From CAWCUZ01 sp963798795 (GTDB taxonomy: Bacteria; Acidobacteriota; Vicinamibacteria; Vicinamibacterales; SCN-69-37): a stretch of 64,000 nucleotides of DNA. Within the stretch, counting starts at the first letter, position 1. Every line of letters starts with the position of its first letter. Both the position numbers and the translations under genes were made by a program. Where the stretch lies: the NCBI GenBank assembly GCA_963798795.1, contig CAWCUZ010000001.1:248001-312000 (forward strand), in the 5' to 3' direction. Under the pieces are notes generated by a model. That model was not told the origin of the DNA. It made no database searches and was given only the letters and a program-made list of their open reading frames with translations. Positions 49,981 through 57,520 of this stretch are shown here, piece after piece.

Positions 49981-51249
49981 ATGGCCGTCGCGGCTCCGCC
50001 ACGCGCTCGCGAGAATGCCCTGCTGCTGGCCGCGGTGCGGCTCGACCCGGATCCGGCCTCCTTCCGCGCGTCCGGACCGCTCGATGCGGACTATCTGATC
50101 CGCGCCGCGGATCGCCAGGGCGCCACGCCGCTGCTGCACGCGTGGCTCGAGGCGCACCCGGATCTTGCCGTCGACCCCGCGATGAGGGCGGACGTCGCCC
50201 GCGCCTACTGGGCCAACCACTTCCACAACCGGCTCCTGCTCGAGGAACTGCGGCGAATCGGTGCGGCCGCGAGCGCGGCCGGGATTACCATCGTCCCGCT
50301 CAAGGGCGCCCGCCTCGCCGTCGACTACTATCGTCTGCCGGGGCTGCGGCCGCTCGGCGACCTGGACCTGCTCGTTCGGCCGGAGTCGATCGAGTGCGTC
50401 GGTCGCATGCTGTCGGATCTGGGATACGAGGCCGTGCGCCCGCCGCCGGCCCTCGTCCCCGAACGCCGGCTTCCCGCGGCCACGCGCGAGCGCGGCTGGC
50501 GGGCCGACCGGCCAGGCCTGGACGCGCTCGTCGAGTGCCGTGTCGTGCCCGCGGAGCTCGGCGCGGGCGGACTCACTGACATCGACCGGCGTCTCACGGC
50601 CGCGCTCGAGCGCCATGCGGCCGCCGTGTGGGCGCGCGCCCGCCTGGACCCTCGCGCACCAGGTCTGCTCAGCCTGTCGCCGGAGGACCTGCTGCTGCAG
50701 GTGGCCGCGCATCTGGCCGCCAAGCATGCCGACTTCCGGCTCATCTGGCTGCTCGACCTGGTTCGCATCCTGGACCGATCGCCGGACCTCGATTGGGCCT
50801 ACCTCATGCGGACGACCGAGGCGCTCAGGCTGCGGGCGCCCGTCGCGGCAGCCTTGGATGCCGCCGTCACCTGGCTCGACGCGCCGCTGACACACGGTCA
50901 CGCCGAACTGCGGGCCGCCATCGGACGGCGCCCGGCGTGGAGCCTCGAGCGATACGAATACCGACGATTCGCGCGCCTCGTCCGCACGCTGGTCGCCGGC
51001 GACCTCACCCGGACCGGACCAGCGCTGCGACCCCTTGCGGGCGCGCTCAACCGCGCCACCGGCTGGTGGACGCGAGCCGCGATGGTGCGCTGGACGATAT
51101 TTCCGGCCTCAGCCTATCTGGCGCACCGCCGGCCGGCCGGGGATGGCGCGCGGGGCTACGCGGGGATGTGGCTGGACCGCGCGTTCGGTCGCAGAACGGC
51201 GAGCACCATGTCCACGGTTGCGGGCAGGTCGCCGGCCGCGAGCGCATAG
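49981..51249 (+). CDS. nucleotidyltransferase family protein (NTP_transf_5-like)
   Basis: 422 residues, frame intact. The N-terminal helical domain is followed by IVPLKGARLAVDYY and then LRPLGDLDLLVRPE (about 124-134), the G-D-L-D metal-binding motif of the family. SPEDLLLQVAAHLAAKHADF and LIWLLDLVRIL are typical of the C-terminal part. These proteins are often next to PqqD-like and HprK-like genes, including in lasso-peptide loci where they modify a phosphorylated peptide. Here it converges on those genes and overlaps the kinase 3' end by 94 bp. Function unproven. Confidence 0.8.
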   Translation: MAVAAPPRARENALLLAAVRLDPDPASFRASGPLDADYLIRAADRQGATPLLHAWLEAHPDLAVDPAMRADVARAYWANHFHNRLLLEELRRIGAAASAAGITIVPLKGARLAVDYYRLPGLRPLGDLDLLVRPESIECVGRMLSDLGYEAVRPPPALVPERRLPAATRERGWRADRPGLDALVECRVVPAELGAGGLTDIDRRLTAALERHAAAVWARARLDPRAPGLLSLSPEDLLLQVAAHLAAKHADFRLIWLLDLVRILDRSPDLDWAYLMRTTEALRLRAPVAAALDAAVTWLDAPLTHGHAELRAAIGRRPAWSLERYEYRRFARLVRTLVAGDLTRTGPALRPLAGALNRATGWWTRAAMVRWTIFPASAYLAHRRPAGDGARGYAGMWLDRAFGRRTASTMSTVAGRSPAASA

Positions 51250-51998
51250 CAGGCGGCGGTTCGCGTCAACGTCGAGACTGCGCGCAGTGCCAGCGCCGGG
51301 TCGCGATCCAGGGTGAGACTGCAGCGCAGCAGGGCGTCCGCACTCGCGGCGGCTGACATCGGCGCGATCTGCGGCGAGGCGTCGTGGCCGACCCTCGGCC
51401 AGATGATGCACGACACCGCCGCTGGCGACTCGGCCCACGCCGACGGGAGAAAGAACCCGTCCGGCATGTTTGCGAAGGACAGCCGATCGGCGCCCGGCAG
51501 CGGCCGCAGGCGTGCGCGGGTGTCCGCATCCACGTGAAAGGCGCGTTTGAACGTGCGCGGCTCCAGCGACTCGGCGTCGAGCAGCACCACGTCGTCGGCA
51601 AATACCCGGTAGCCTCTGGTCATCAGCGCGAGCGCGAGCGTGGTCTTGCCGCACCCGGAGTCGCCGACCAGCAGCACGCTGCTCGTCCCGTCCGGAGGCG
51701 CCAGCGCGGCGCCGTGCAGGTGGATGGAGCCCGTGGCGGTTGCGAGCAGGCTGCCGACGACCTGCCACTCGACGGCCAGGAGACCAGCCTCGAGGGTTGC
51801 GGCCTCGCAGACGGCGGCGCCACCCGCGTCGACACGCCAGCCGCGACCGGTGCGTCCGAGTATGACGTCGGCCGGGCCGTGTTCGCGGGATTCGGGAAAT
51901 CCGGCGAACACGGCCCGCACGGCGCGCCGGTCTTCTTCGTAGGGGACCGCGATCGTCACCACGCGGTCGAGCACGCGGAAGGACGCGAGATCACTCAC
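51156..51998 (-). CDS. HPr-kinase-like protein kinase
   Basis: 280 residues. The P-loop VGDSGCGKTTLALAL (Walker A around 112-119) follows GSIHLHGAALAP, where HprK-type kinases place a conserved His. FADDVVLLDAESLEP is the Walker B-like Asp pair. The protein lacks the N-terminal HprK domain, so it belongs to the HprK-related kinases that occur with PqqD-like chaperones rather than to classical HPr kinase/phosphorylase. GTG 51998 overlaps the PqqD stop. Predicted cytosolic; a Ser/Thr target on the neighbouring exported protein is the leading guess. Confidence 0.82.
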   Translation of the reverse strand: MSDLASFRVLDRVVTIAVPYEEDRRAVRAVFAGFPESREHGPADVILGRTGRGWRVDAGGAAVCEAATLEAGLLAVEWQVVGSLLATATGSIHLHGAALAPPDGTSSVLLVGDSGCGKTTLALALMTRGYRVFADDVVLLDAESLEPRTFKRAFHVDADTRARLRPLPGADRLSFANMPDGFFLPSAWAESPAAVSCIIWPRVGHDASPQIAPMSAAASADALLRCSLTLDRDPALALRAVSTLTRTAACYALAAGDLPATVDMVLAVLRPNARSSHIPA

Positions 51999-52263
51999 CA
52001 GAGAATGCCAGCATGCCTCGCGCGGCAAAGTCCCGCAGCACGGCATCGACGTCGCCGGCCAGCGTCTGCACGCCTGGGAAGACGTCCTGCAGCGCCGCCA
52101 CGATCTCCGACGGGCGATGCCGGCCGTCGCAGTGCTCCCAGACCAGGGCTGCCGCGGGATTGATGGTCAGCAGCTCGCGCGAGGCCCGGTGGAACAGTAC
52201 CATGCTGCCGTCGGCGAGCAGCTCGTCGAGCACGTCTTGATGTTTGAGGGGATTGCCGGCCAT
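51991..52263 (-). CDS. PqqD-family peptide chaperone-like protein
   Basis: 90 residues. The core LLTINPAAALVWEHCDGRHR and PSEIVAALQDVFPG match PqqD/RRE domains that bind leader peptides of modified precursors. No pqq genes are near. It is the middle gene of a three-gene minus-strand unit (exported protein, PqqD, kinase) and overlaps the kinase start, so both are made together. A recognition role for the upstream protein's N-terminus is inferred. Confidence 0.85.
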   Translation of the reverse strand: MAGNPLKHQDVLDELLADGSMVLFHRASRELLTINPAAALVWEHCDGRHRPSEIVAALQDVFPGVQTLAGDVDAVLRDFAARGMLAFSGE

Positions 52264-52300
52264 GGTCACGGCCGTCGGCCGGTGAAGACGACGGGCGGCC

Positions 52301-52332
52301 GGAGCGCGACGGCCCGGCGGCCGTCGCGCTCC
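52301..52332. promoter_or_regulatory. perfect 14-bp inverted repeat between exported protein and PqqD genes
   Basis: Arms 52301-52314 and 52319-52332 are perfectly complementary around a four-base loop (GGAGCGCGACGGCC on each strand). No U-run follows on the minus strand, so it is more likely a processing or mRNA-stability hairpin, or a leaky terminator, than a strong terminator. Confidence 0.8.
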
Positions 52333-52349
52333 GCGCGCCTGGTGGTCTG

Positions 52350-53243
52350 TTACCGCTTCGGCGGCGGGACGAACGCTGCGAGCGTCGGCGCCGTGTTGGT
52401 GAACGCCTGCACCGGCGTGATCACGATGCCGCCCGTCGGCGTCGCGGTGAGCGTGAAGCCGAAGACCGACCAGTAGCTGGACGCTGGATCGCCGCTGGCC
52501 GCGCCGACGAGGTACTGCGCGATCTGCGATCCGCCCTGGAACACCGTCACCACGGCGCTCGAGGAGTCGAACCCCGGCGAGCCGCTGTAGTTGTGCACGA
52601 AATAGCTGTAGCTGCCGGGGACGAAATTCGTGGGGTTCGGGCTCACCGAAATCGTCTCCGGTCCGAACGACGTCGTGTCGTCGATATCGAGCGTCACGAA
52701 TGCCACGGGGGTCGGATCCCCATAGTAGCAATGGAACCGCCCGGCCCCGCCGCCGCCGTCCGGGCCGACCAGGTGCGAGTCGAGATCGGTCGGCAATGCG
52801 CCCCATGTCAGGACGATGTTGATGTCGCCGCTGGACGAGGTCGGCACGAGCGCCGTGTTGAAGGTGGTCGTGCTGGCCGCGATGACGTTGACCGGGTCGT
52901 TGCGCGTCGTGTACCCCGACGCACTCGTCGTGGCGGTCTGCGCGCCCGCCGGGGCGTTCGGGATCGTGTAGTCGCCGGTCGCGTTGGTGGTCCCGGACGC
53001 GGCGCCGACCTGGACCAGAGCGCCCGCGATCGGCAGGCCCGAAATGGCGTCCGTGATGTTGCCCGCGAGCGTGCCGGTCGGGCCGGACGCCTGGGCGGCC
53101 ACGCGCGGCGGCACGCCGGCCGCCAGTACCACCGGAGCCACGTAGACACCGACCTTCAGGGCGGTCTTGATTGCCTCGCGGCGACTGACGTCGTGCTCCG
53201 GGTTCTGGTTCTCCTGGCGGGAGACCTGCCTGTCATCGCTCAT
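52350..53243 (-). CDS. Tat-type exported protein with carboxypeptidase-regulatory-like and YfaP-like domains
   Basis: 297 residues, frame intact. A 19-residue hydrophilic N-terminus precedes SRREAIKTALKVGVYVAPVV, a twin-arginine-like signal ending PRVAAQ. Residues about 56-115 are a carboxypeptidase-regulatory beta-sandwich (GTLAGNITDAISGLPIAGAL). Residues about 135-297 hold DINIVLTWGALPTDLDSHL and FGPETISV, then YSYFVHNYSGSPGF, resembling YfaP/DUF2135-like domains. The mature part is rich in Ser and Thr. SD GGAGG lies six bases before the ATG. Because the PqqD and kinase genes follow, this is a candidate substrate for them; other explanations are that it is simply a secreted binding protein. 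Confidence 0.75.
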   Translation of the reverse strand: MSDDRQVSRQENQNPEHDVSRREAIKTALKVGVYVAPVVLAAGVPPRVAAQASGPTGTLAGNITDAISGLPIAGALVQVGAASGTTNATGDYTIPNAPAGAQTATTSASGYTTRNDPVNVIAASTTTFNTALVPTSSSGDINIVLTWGALPTDLDSHLVGPDGGGGAGRFHCYYGDPTPVAFVTLDIDDTTSFGPETISVSPNPTNFVPGSYSYFVHNYSGSPGFDSSSAVVTVFQGGSQIAQYLVGAASGDPASSYWSVFGFTLTATPTGGIVITPVQAFTNTAPTLAAFVPPPKR

Positions 53244-53285
53244 GTCGACCTCCTGAAGCCTGCGAGCCGAACGGATGGGACCGTG

Positions 53286-53314
53286 AGTATACCTCCAACG
53301 ACCCCGCGCGTGAA
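53286..53314 (-). promoter_or_regulatory. promoter of the exported protein-PqqD-kinase unit
   Basis: Minus-strand -35 TTCACG (53314-53309), 17-bp spacer, -10 TATACT (53291-53286). Transcription would begin near 53279, about 35 bases before the ATG. Confidence 0.65.
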
Positions 53315-53372
53315 TGTTCCCTGGCGCCGCGGAGTCTGCGGCGCACGGCTCGGTCGGCGCAGCGGTTCGCGC

Positions 53373-53378
53373 TATGAT
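53373..53378 (+). promoter_or_regulatory. -10 box upstream of treZ
   Basis: TATGAT at 53373-53378 in the plus direction, 42 bases before the treZ ATG. No convincing -35 box is seen at the expected distance, so this is weak. It lies in the divergent region shared with the exported protein gene. Confidence 0.4.
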
Positions 53379-53419
53379 CGACGGGCCCCCGCGCGACCTC
53401 GTCGAGCTGCTCCGGCCGA

Positions 53420-55376
53420 ATGACATCCAACAGGCAGATGACCAAAGGCCTCCCGCATCCGCGGCGATCGCCGTCTCCGCTTGGCGCCCTGGTCAATCGA
53501 GAGGGCGTCCACTTTCGCGTCTGGGCGCCCGATCGCGACCGCGTTTCGGTGGTCTTCGACCGGCCGGTCTGGCGAGACGCCACGCCCCGTGCGCCGAACC
53601 TTCTCCTGGCGCCGGAGCCCGGCGGCTACTTTTCCGGGACCGCGGCCGTCCGGGAAGGCACCCGCTATTGGTATCGGCTGGACGAGGACGACACGTTGTA
53701 CGCCGATCCGGCCTCCCGCTGGCAGCCGGACGGCCCCCACGGGCCGTCGGCAGTCGTCGATTCGTCGCGGTTCTCGTGGAGCGACACGGGCTGGAAGGGG
53801 CCGTCCCGGCAGGGGCTCGTGATCTACGAGCTGCACGTCGGGACCTTCACGTCGCAGGGCACCTGGCGGGCCGCCGTCGACCGGCTGGACGCCCTGACCG
53901 ACCTTGGCATCACGATGATCGAGATGATGCCGGTCAACGAGTTTCCCGGCCGGTTCGGATGGGGCTATGACGGCGTGAACCTGTTTGCGCCGACGCGCCT
54001 CTACGGTGAGCCGGACGACCTGCGCGCGTTCGTCGACGCCGCGCACGCGCGGGGACTGGCGGTCATCCTCGACGTCGTCTACAACCACTTCGGCCCGGAC
54101 GGGTGTTTCCTGGATCGATTTGCGGCCGACTACTTCGCGCGCCAGGACACCGAGTGGGGCCGTGCGATCAATTTCGACGGCCCGCAGTCGGAGCACGTGC
54201 GGGCGTTCTTCGTGCAGAACGCAGCCTATTGGATCCGCGACTTCCACTTCGACGGGCTTCGGATCGACGCGACCCACGCGATCCACGACTCGTCGAGCCC
54301 GCACATCGTCGCGGAGGTTGCGGCGGCGGCGCGGCAGGCGGCCGGGTCGCGGCCCGTCTACCTGGTGGCCGAGAACGAACCGCAGCACAGCGAGATCGCG
54401 CGGCCGGTGGACCGCGGCGGCGACGGCCTGGACGCGTTGTGGAACGATGACTATCACCACACCGCCCTCGTCGCGCTGACCGGCCGGCGCGAGGCCTACT
54501 ACACCGACTATCTCGGCAGCGCGCAGGAGCTGGTCTCGGCGCTCACGTGGGGCTTCCTGTACCAGGGGCAGCGCTACGCGTGGCAGGACCAGGCGCGCGG
54601 CCACCCCGCGCTCGACCTGCCGCCGTGGGCCTTCGTCGTGTTCCTCGAGAATCACGACCAGGTGGCGAACACGCTCGGGGGCGAGCGGCTGCACCAGTTG
54701 ACCAGCCCCGCGAAATTCCGGGCGCTCACGGCGCTCACCCTGCTCGCGCCGGCGACGCCGATGCTGTTTCAGGGACAGGAGTTCGGTGCCACGTCGCCGT
54801 TTCTGTTCTTCGCGGATCACGCCGGCGAGCTGGCCGAGGCGGTGCGCACGGGACGCCGGGACTTCCTGTCCCAGTTTCCCAGCCTCTCCGATCGCGACGC
54901 CCTGCACCGGCTGGCCGCCCCCGACGATCCGCAGACCTTTGCGCGGTCGAGACTCGACTGGGCCGAGCGCGACCGTCATCGCCCCACCGTCGCGCTGCAT
55001 CGCGATCTGCTTGCCCTCCGGCGGCGCGATCCGGCCTTCGATGCCACGTCGGGGGCCCGCATCCACGGGGCGGTCCTCGGGGCGGGCGTCTTTCTGATCC
55101 GATTCTTTGCCGGCATCCCCGGCGAGCGGCCCGAGGACGACCGGCTCCTCATCGTCAATCTCGGCGCCGAGCGGCACTTCGAGGTGATTCCCGAGCCGCT
55201 CATCGCGCCGCCGGCCGGACTGACGTGGGCCGCGATTCTGGTCCAGCGAGGCCGTGGCGTACCGGGGGCATGGCGAGTTCCCGCTGCGATCGCAGACCGG
55301 CTGGCGCCTGCCCGCTGAAGCCGCGGTCGTGCTGGCGCCGATCCCGCCGCTCGACGCCTCGTCCGATTCCGCATGA
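53420..55376 (+). CDS. treZ: malto-oligosyltrehalose trehalohydrolase
   Basis: About 650 codons. GH13 enzyme that releases trehalose from maltooligosyl-trehalose. An N-terminal beta domain (LVNREGVHFRVWAPDRDRV) is followed by the barrel with YELHVGTFTSQGTW, VILDVVYNHFGPDG, nucleophile in FDGLRIDATHAIHD, acid Glu in LVAENEP, and ENHDQVAN. One base shift near 55240 restores the true C-terminus WRLPAEAAVVLAP, so the stop is at 55374-55376, overlapping the next ATG. TreY is not in the window. The ATG at 53420 is the longest start; a second ATG follows 18 bases later. Confidence 0.9.
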
Positions 55377-57421
55377 CCTCCCCGGCCCGGCCCCTGGACG
55401 CGCGCCGGATCGAGCGGAGGGTGCCGCTCACCGGCACGCACGCCCATTCGGCCGAGCGCCGGCGCGAATGGCTCGTGACCAACGGGCTGGGCGGCTACGC
55501 GTCCGGGACCGTCACGGGCGCGATGACGCGCCGCTACCATGGTCTGCTCATCGCCGCGCTCAACGCGCCGCTCGGCCGCATGCTGATGCTGAATCACCTG
55601 CGGGCGTCGGTGGAGAGCGGAGGGCGTCGCGTCGTGCTCGACTGGGACATCGCCGTGCCGTCCGGCGCGCCTCGCCACGACGCGCTCGTCGAGTTCCGGC
55701 TCGAGGGCGGACTGCCCGTCTGGCGCTACGAGATCGACGGCCGGGCGATCGAGCGCCGGATCGTGATGCCGTACCGGCAGAACACGGTCCACATCCTCTA
55801 TCACCTGCGGTCGCCGGCCCGCGAGCCCCTCCGGCTGCGCCTCGAGCCGTTTCTGCACGTGCGTCCGCACGAGGGCCCCCTGGTTGGCCCGGTGGTCCGG
55901 CCGCGGTCCGTCTCGATCAAGGACGAGTCGGCGGAGCTGTGCTTCGACGGCCAGCTGCCGCCGCTGCGCTGGTCACTCCACTGCTCCGACGCCGGATTCG
56001 ACTTTTCCAGCGAAACGGTCATCACGCTCGACTACCAGCAGGAGCACGCGCGCGGGTACGACTACGAAGGCTGGCTCTGGAGTCCCGGCCATGCGGGTTT
56101 CGATCTGGCCGGCGGCCAGTGCGCGGGGTTCACGGCGTCGGTCGAGTCCTGGGACGCCATTCGCGCGCTCACGCCCGACCAGGCCGCCGACGCCGAATAC
56201 GAGCGGCGGACGCGGCTGCTCGAATCGTGCGCCCGGCCGCCTGATCCGAAGGCCGCCGAGCTGGTGCTGGCGGCGGACCAGTTCGTGGTCATGCCCGGCG
56301 GGCGATCCGACGAGGTCGCCCGGGCCCACGCGGAGGGCGACGAGGCCCGGTCCATCATCGCCGGGTACCACTGGTTCACCGACTGGGGCCGCGACACGAT
56401 GATCAGCCTCGAGGGCCTCGCCCTGCTGACCGGGCGCCATCGAGAAGCCGGCGACATCCTCCGCACGTTCGCCCACTACGTCCGCGACGGGCTGATCCCG
56501 AACATGTTTCCCGAAGGCGAGCGCCTCGGGCTCTATCACACGGCCGATGCCACGCTCTGGTTCTTTCACGCACTCGACCGGTACGTGGCGTTCACGGGCG
56601 ATCAGGAGATCCTGACGCACCTGCTGCCGACGCTCGTCGACATCGTCGAGCACCACGTGCGGGGCACGCGATTCGGGATCGACGTCGACCCGGCCGACGA
56701 CCTGCTGTGTCAGGGCGCGGAGGGCTACCAGCTCACCTGGATGGACGCGAAGGTCGGCGATTGGGTGGTGACGCCGAGGCGCGGCAAGGCCGTCGAGATC
56801 AATGCGCTCTGGTACAACCTGCTGCGGCTCATGGCGGACTGGACCGCCGTGCGGAACCGGCCCGACGCCGCCGCGCATGCCGCGCGCGCCGACCGCGCCC
56901 GCGCGTCGTTCAACCGCCGGTTCTGGAATGCGGACGCCGGGTTTCTGTTCGACGTCGTGGACGGCGAATCGGGCGACGACCCGGCGTGCCGCCCGAATCA
57001 GATCTTCGCCGTCTCCCTGCCGCATCCCGTGCTCGACCGGGCGCATTGGGACGCCGTCGTGAACGTGGTGCGCACGCGCCTGCTCACACCGGTCGGCCTG
57101 CGCTCGCTCGCGCCGGGGCACCCGGACTATCAACCGCAGTACCAGGGCGATCTCCGCGCGCGCGATGCGGCCTATCACCAGGGTACGGTGTGGGCCTGGC
57201 TGATGGGTCCGTTCGTCGACGCCTGGCTGAAGCTGCATCCGGAGGATCGGAACGGCGCCCGTCATCTGCTCGACGGGTTCGTGCCGCATCTCGACCAGGC
57301 CTGCATCGGATCGATCAGTGAAATCTTCGACGCCGAACCACCGTTCCGGCCGCGCGGCTGCATCGCCCAGGCGTGGAGCGTGGCCGAGGTGCTGCGGGCC
57401 TGGTTGAAGACGCGGACGTAG
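55373..57421 (+). CDS. glycogen debranching enzyme (amylo-alpha-1,6-glucosidase, GH133)
   Basis: 682 residues, frame intact. The N-terminal domain has REWLVTNGLGGYASGTVTG and TRRYHGLLIAAL, hallmarks of archaeal/bacterial GDE. The catalytic (alpha/alpha)6 domain has GYHWFTDWGRDTMISLEGLA, IPNMFPEG, LTWMDAKVGDWVVTPR, and GTVWAWLMGPFVDAWL. Releases alpha-1,6-linked glucose from glycogen. Start/stop overlap with treZ argues for coordinated glycogen-to-trehalose metabolism. Confidence 0.93.
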   Translation: MTSPARPLDARRIERRVPLTGTHAHSAERRREWLVTNGLGGYASGTVTGAMTRRYHGLLIAALNAPLGRMLMLNHLRASVESGGRRVVLDWDIAVPSGAPRHDALVEFRLEGGLPVWRYEIDGRAIERRIVMPYRQNTVHILYHLRSPAREPLRLRLEPFLHVRPHEGPLVGPVVRPRSVSIKDESAELCFDGQLPPLRWSLHCSDAGFDFSSETVITLDYQQEHARGYDYEGWLWSPGHAGFDLAGGQCAGFTASVESWDAIRALTPDQAADAEYERRTRLLESCARPPDPKAAELVLAADQFVVMPGGRSDEVARAHAEGDEARSIIAGYHWFTDWGRDTMISLEGLALLTGRHREAGDILRTFAHYVRDGLIPNMFPEGERLGLYHTADATLWFFHALDRYVAFTGDQEILTHLLPTLVDIVEHHVRGTRFGIDVDPADDLLCQGAEGYQLTWMDAKVGDWVVTPRRGKAVEINALWYNLLRLMADWTAVRNRPDAAAHAARADRARASFNRRFWNADAGFLFDVVDGESGDDPACRPNQIFAVSLPHPVLDRAHWDAVVNVVRTRLLTPVGLRSLAPGHPDYQPQYQGDLRARDAAYHQGTVWAWLMGPFVDAWLKLHPEDRNGARHLLDGFVPHLDQACIGSISEIFDAEPPFRPRGCIAQAWSVAEVLRAWLKTRT

Positions 57422-57486
57422 CCCGGGCCCGGGCGGCATTCGTACACATTTCTGTTTACTCTCTGTGCTACCCTCACGGCGCTTTG

Positions 57487-57518
57487 GGACGGCACGGCCG
57501 TCCTGTCCTGTGGAGGAC
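57487..57518 (+). promoter_or_regulatory. two hairpins in the leader of the TonB receptor gene
   Basis: GGACGGC/GCCGTCC (57487-57493 with 57497-57503) and GTCCT/AGGAC (57505-57509 with 57514-57518) can fold in tandem. The second covers the Shine-Dalgarno GGAGGA just before ATG 57521. It could tune translation, but may be chance in such GC-rich DNA. Confidence 0.4.
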
Positions 57519-57520
57519 CA

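Noticed and set aside
48763..51249. An 828-codon plus-strand frame that would fuse a large N-terminal region to the nucleotidyltransferase
   Set aside because: Its first 400 codons are antisense to the intact MFS transporter. ATG 49981 begins the nucleotidyltransferase homology.
49981..53243. Lasso-peptide biosynthetic cluster
   Set aside because: PqqD-, kinase- and nucleotidyltransferase-like genes are present, but there is no asparagine synthase-like cyclase, no B2-type protease and no short precursor peptide.
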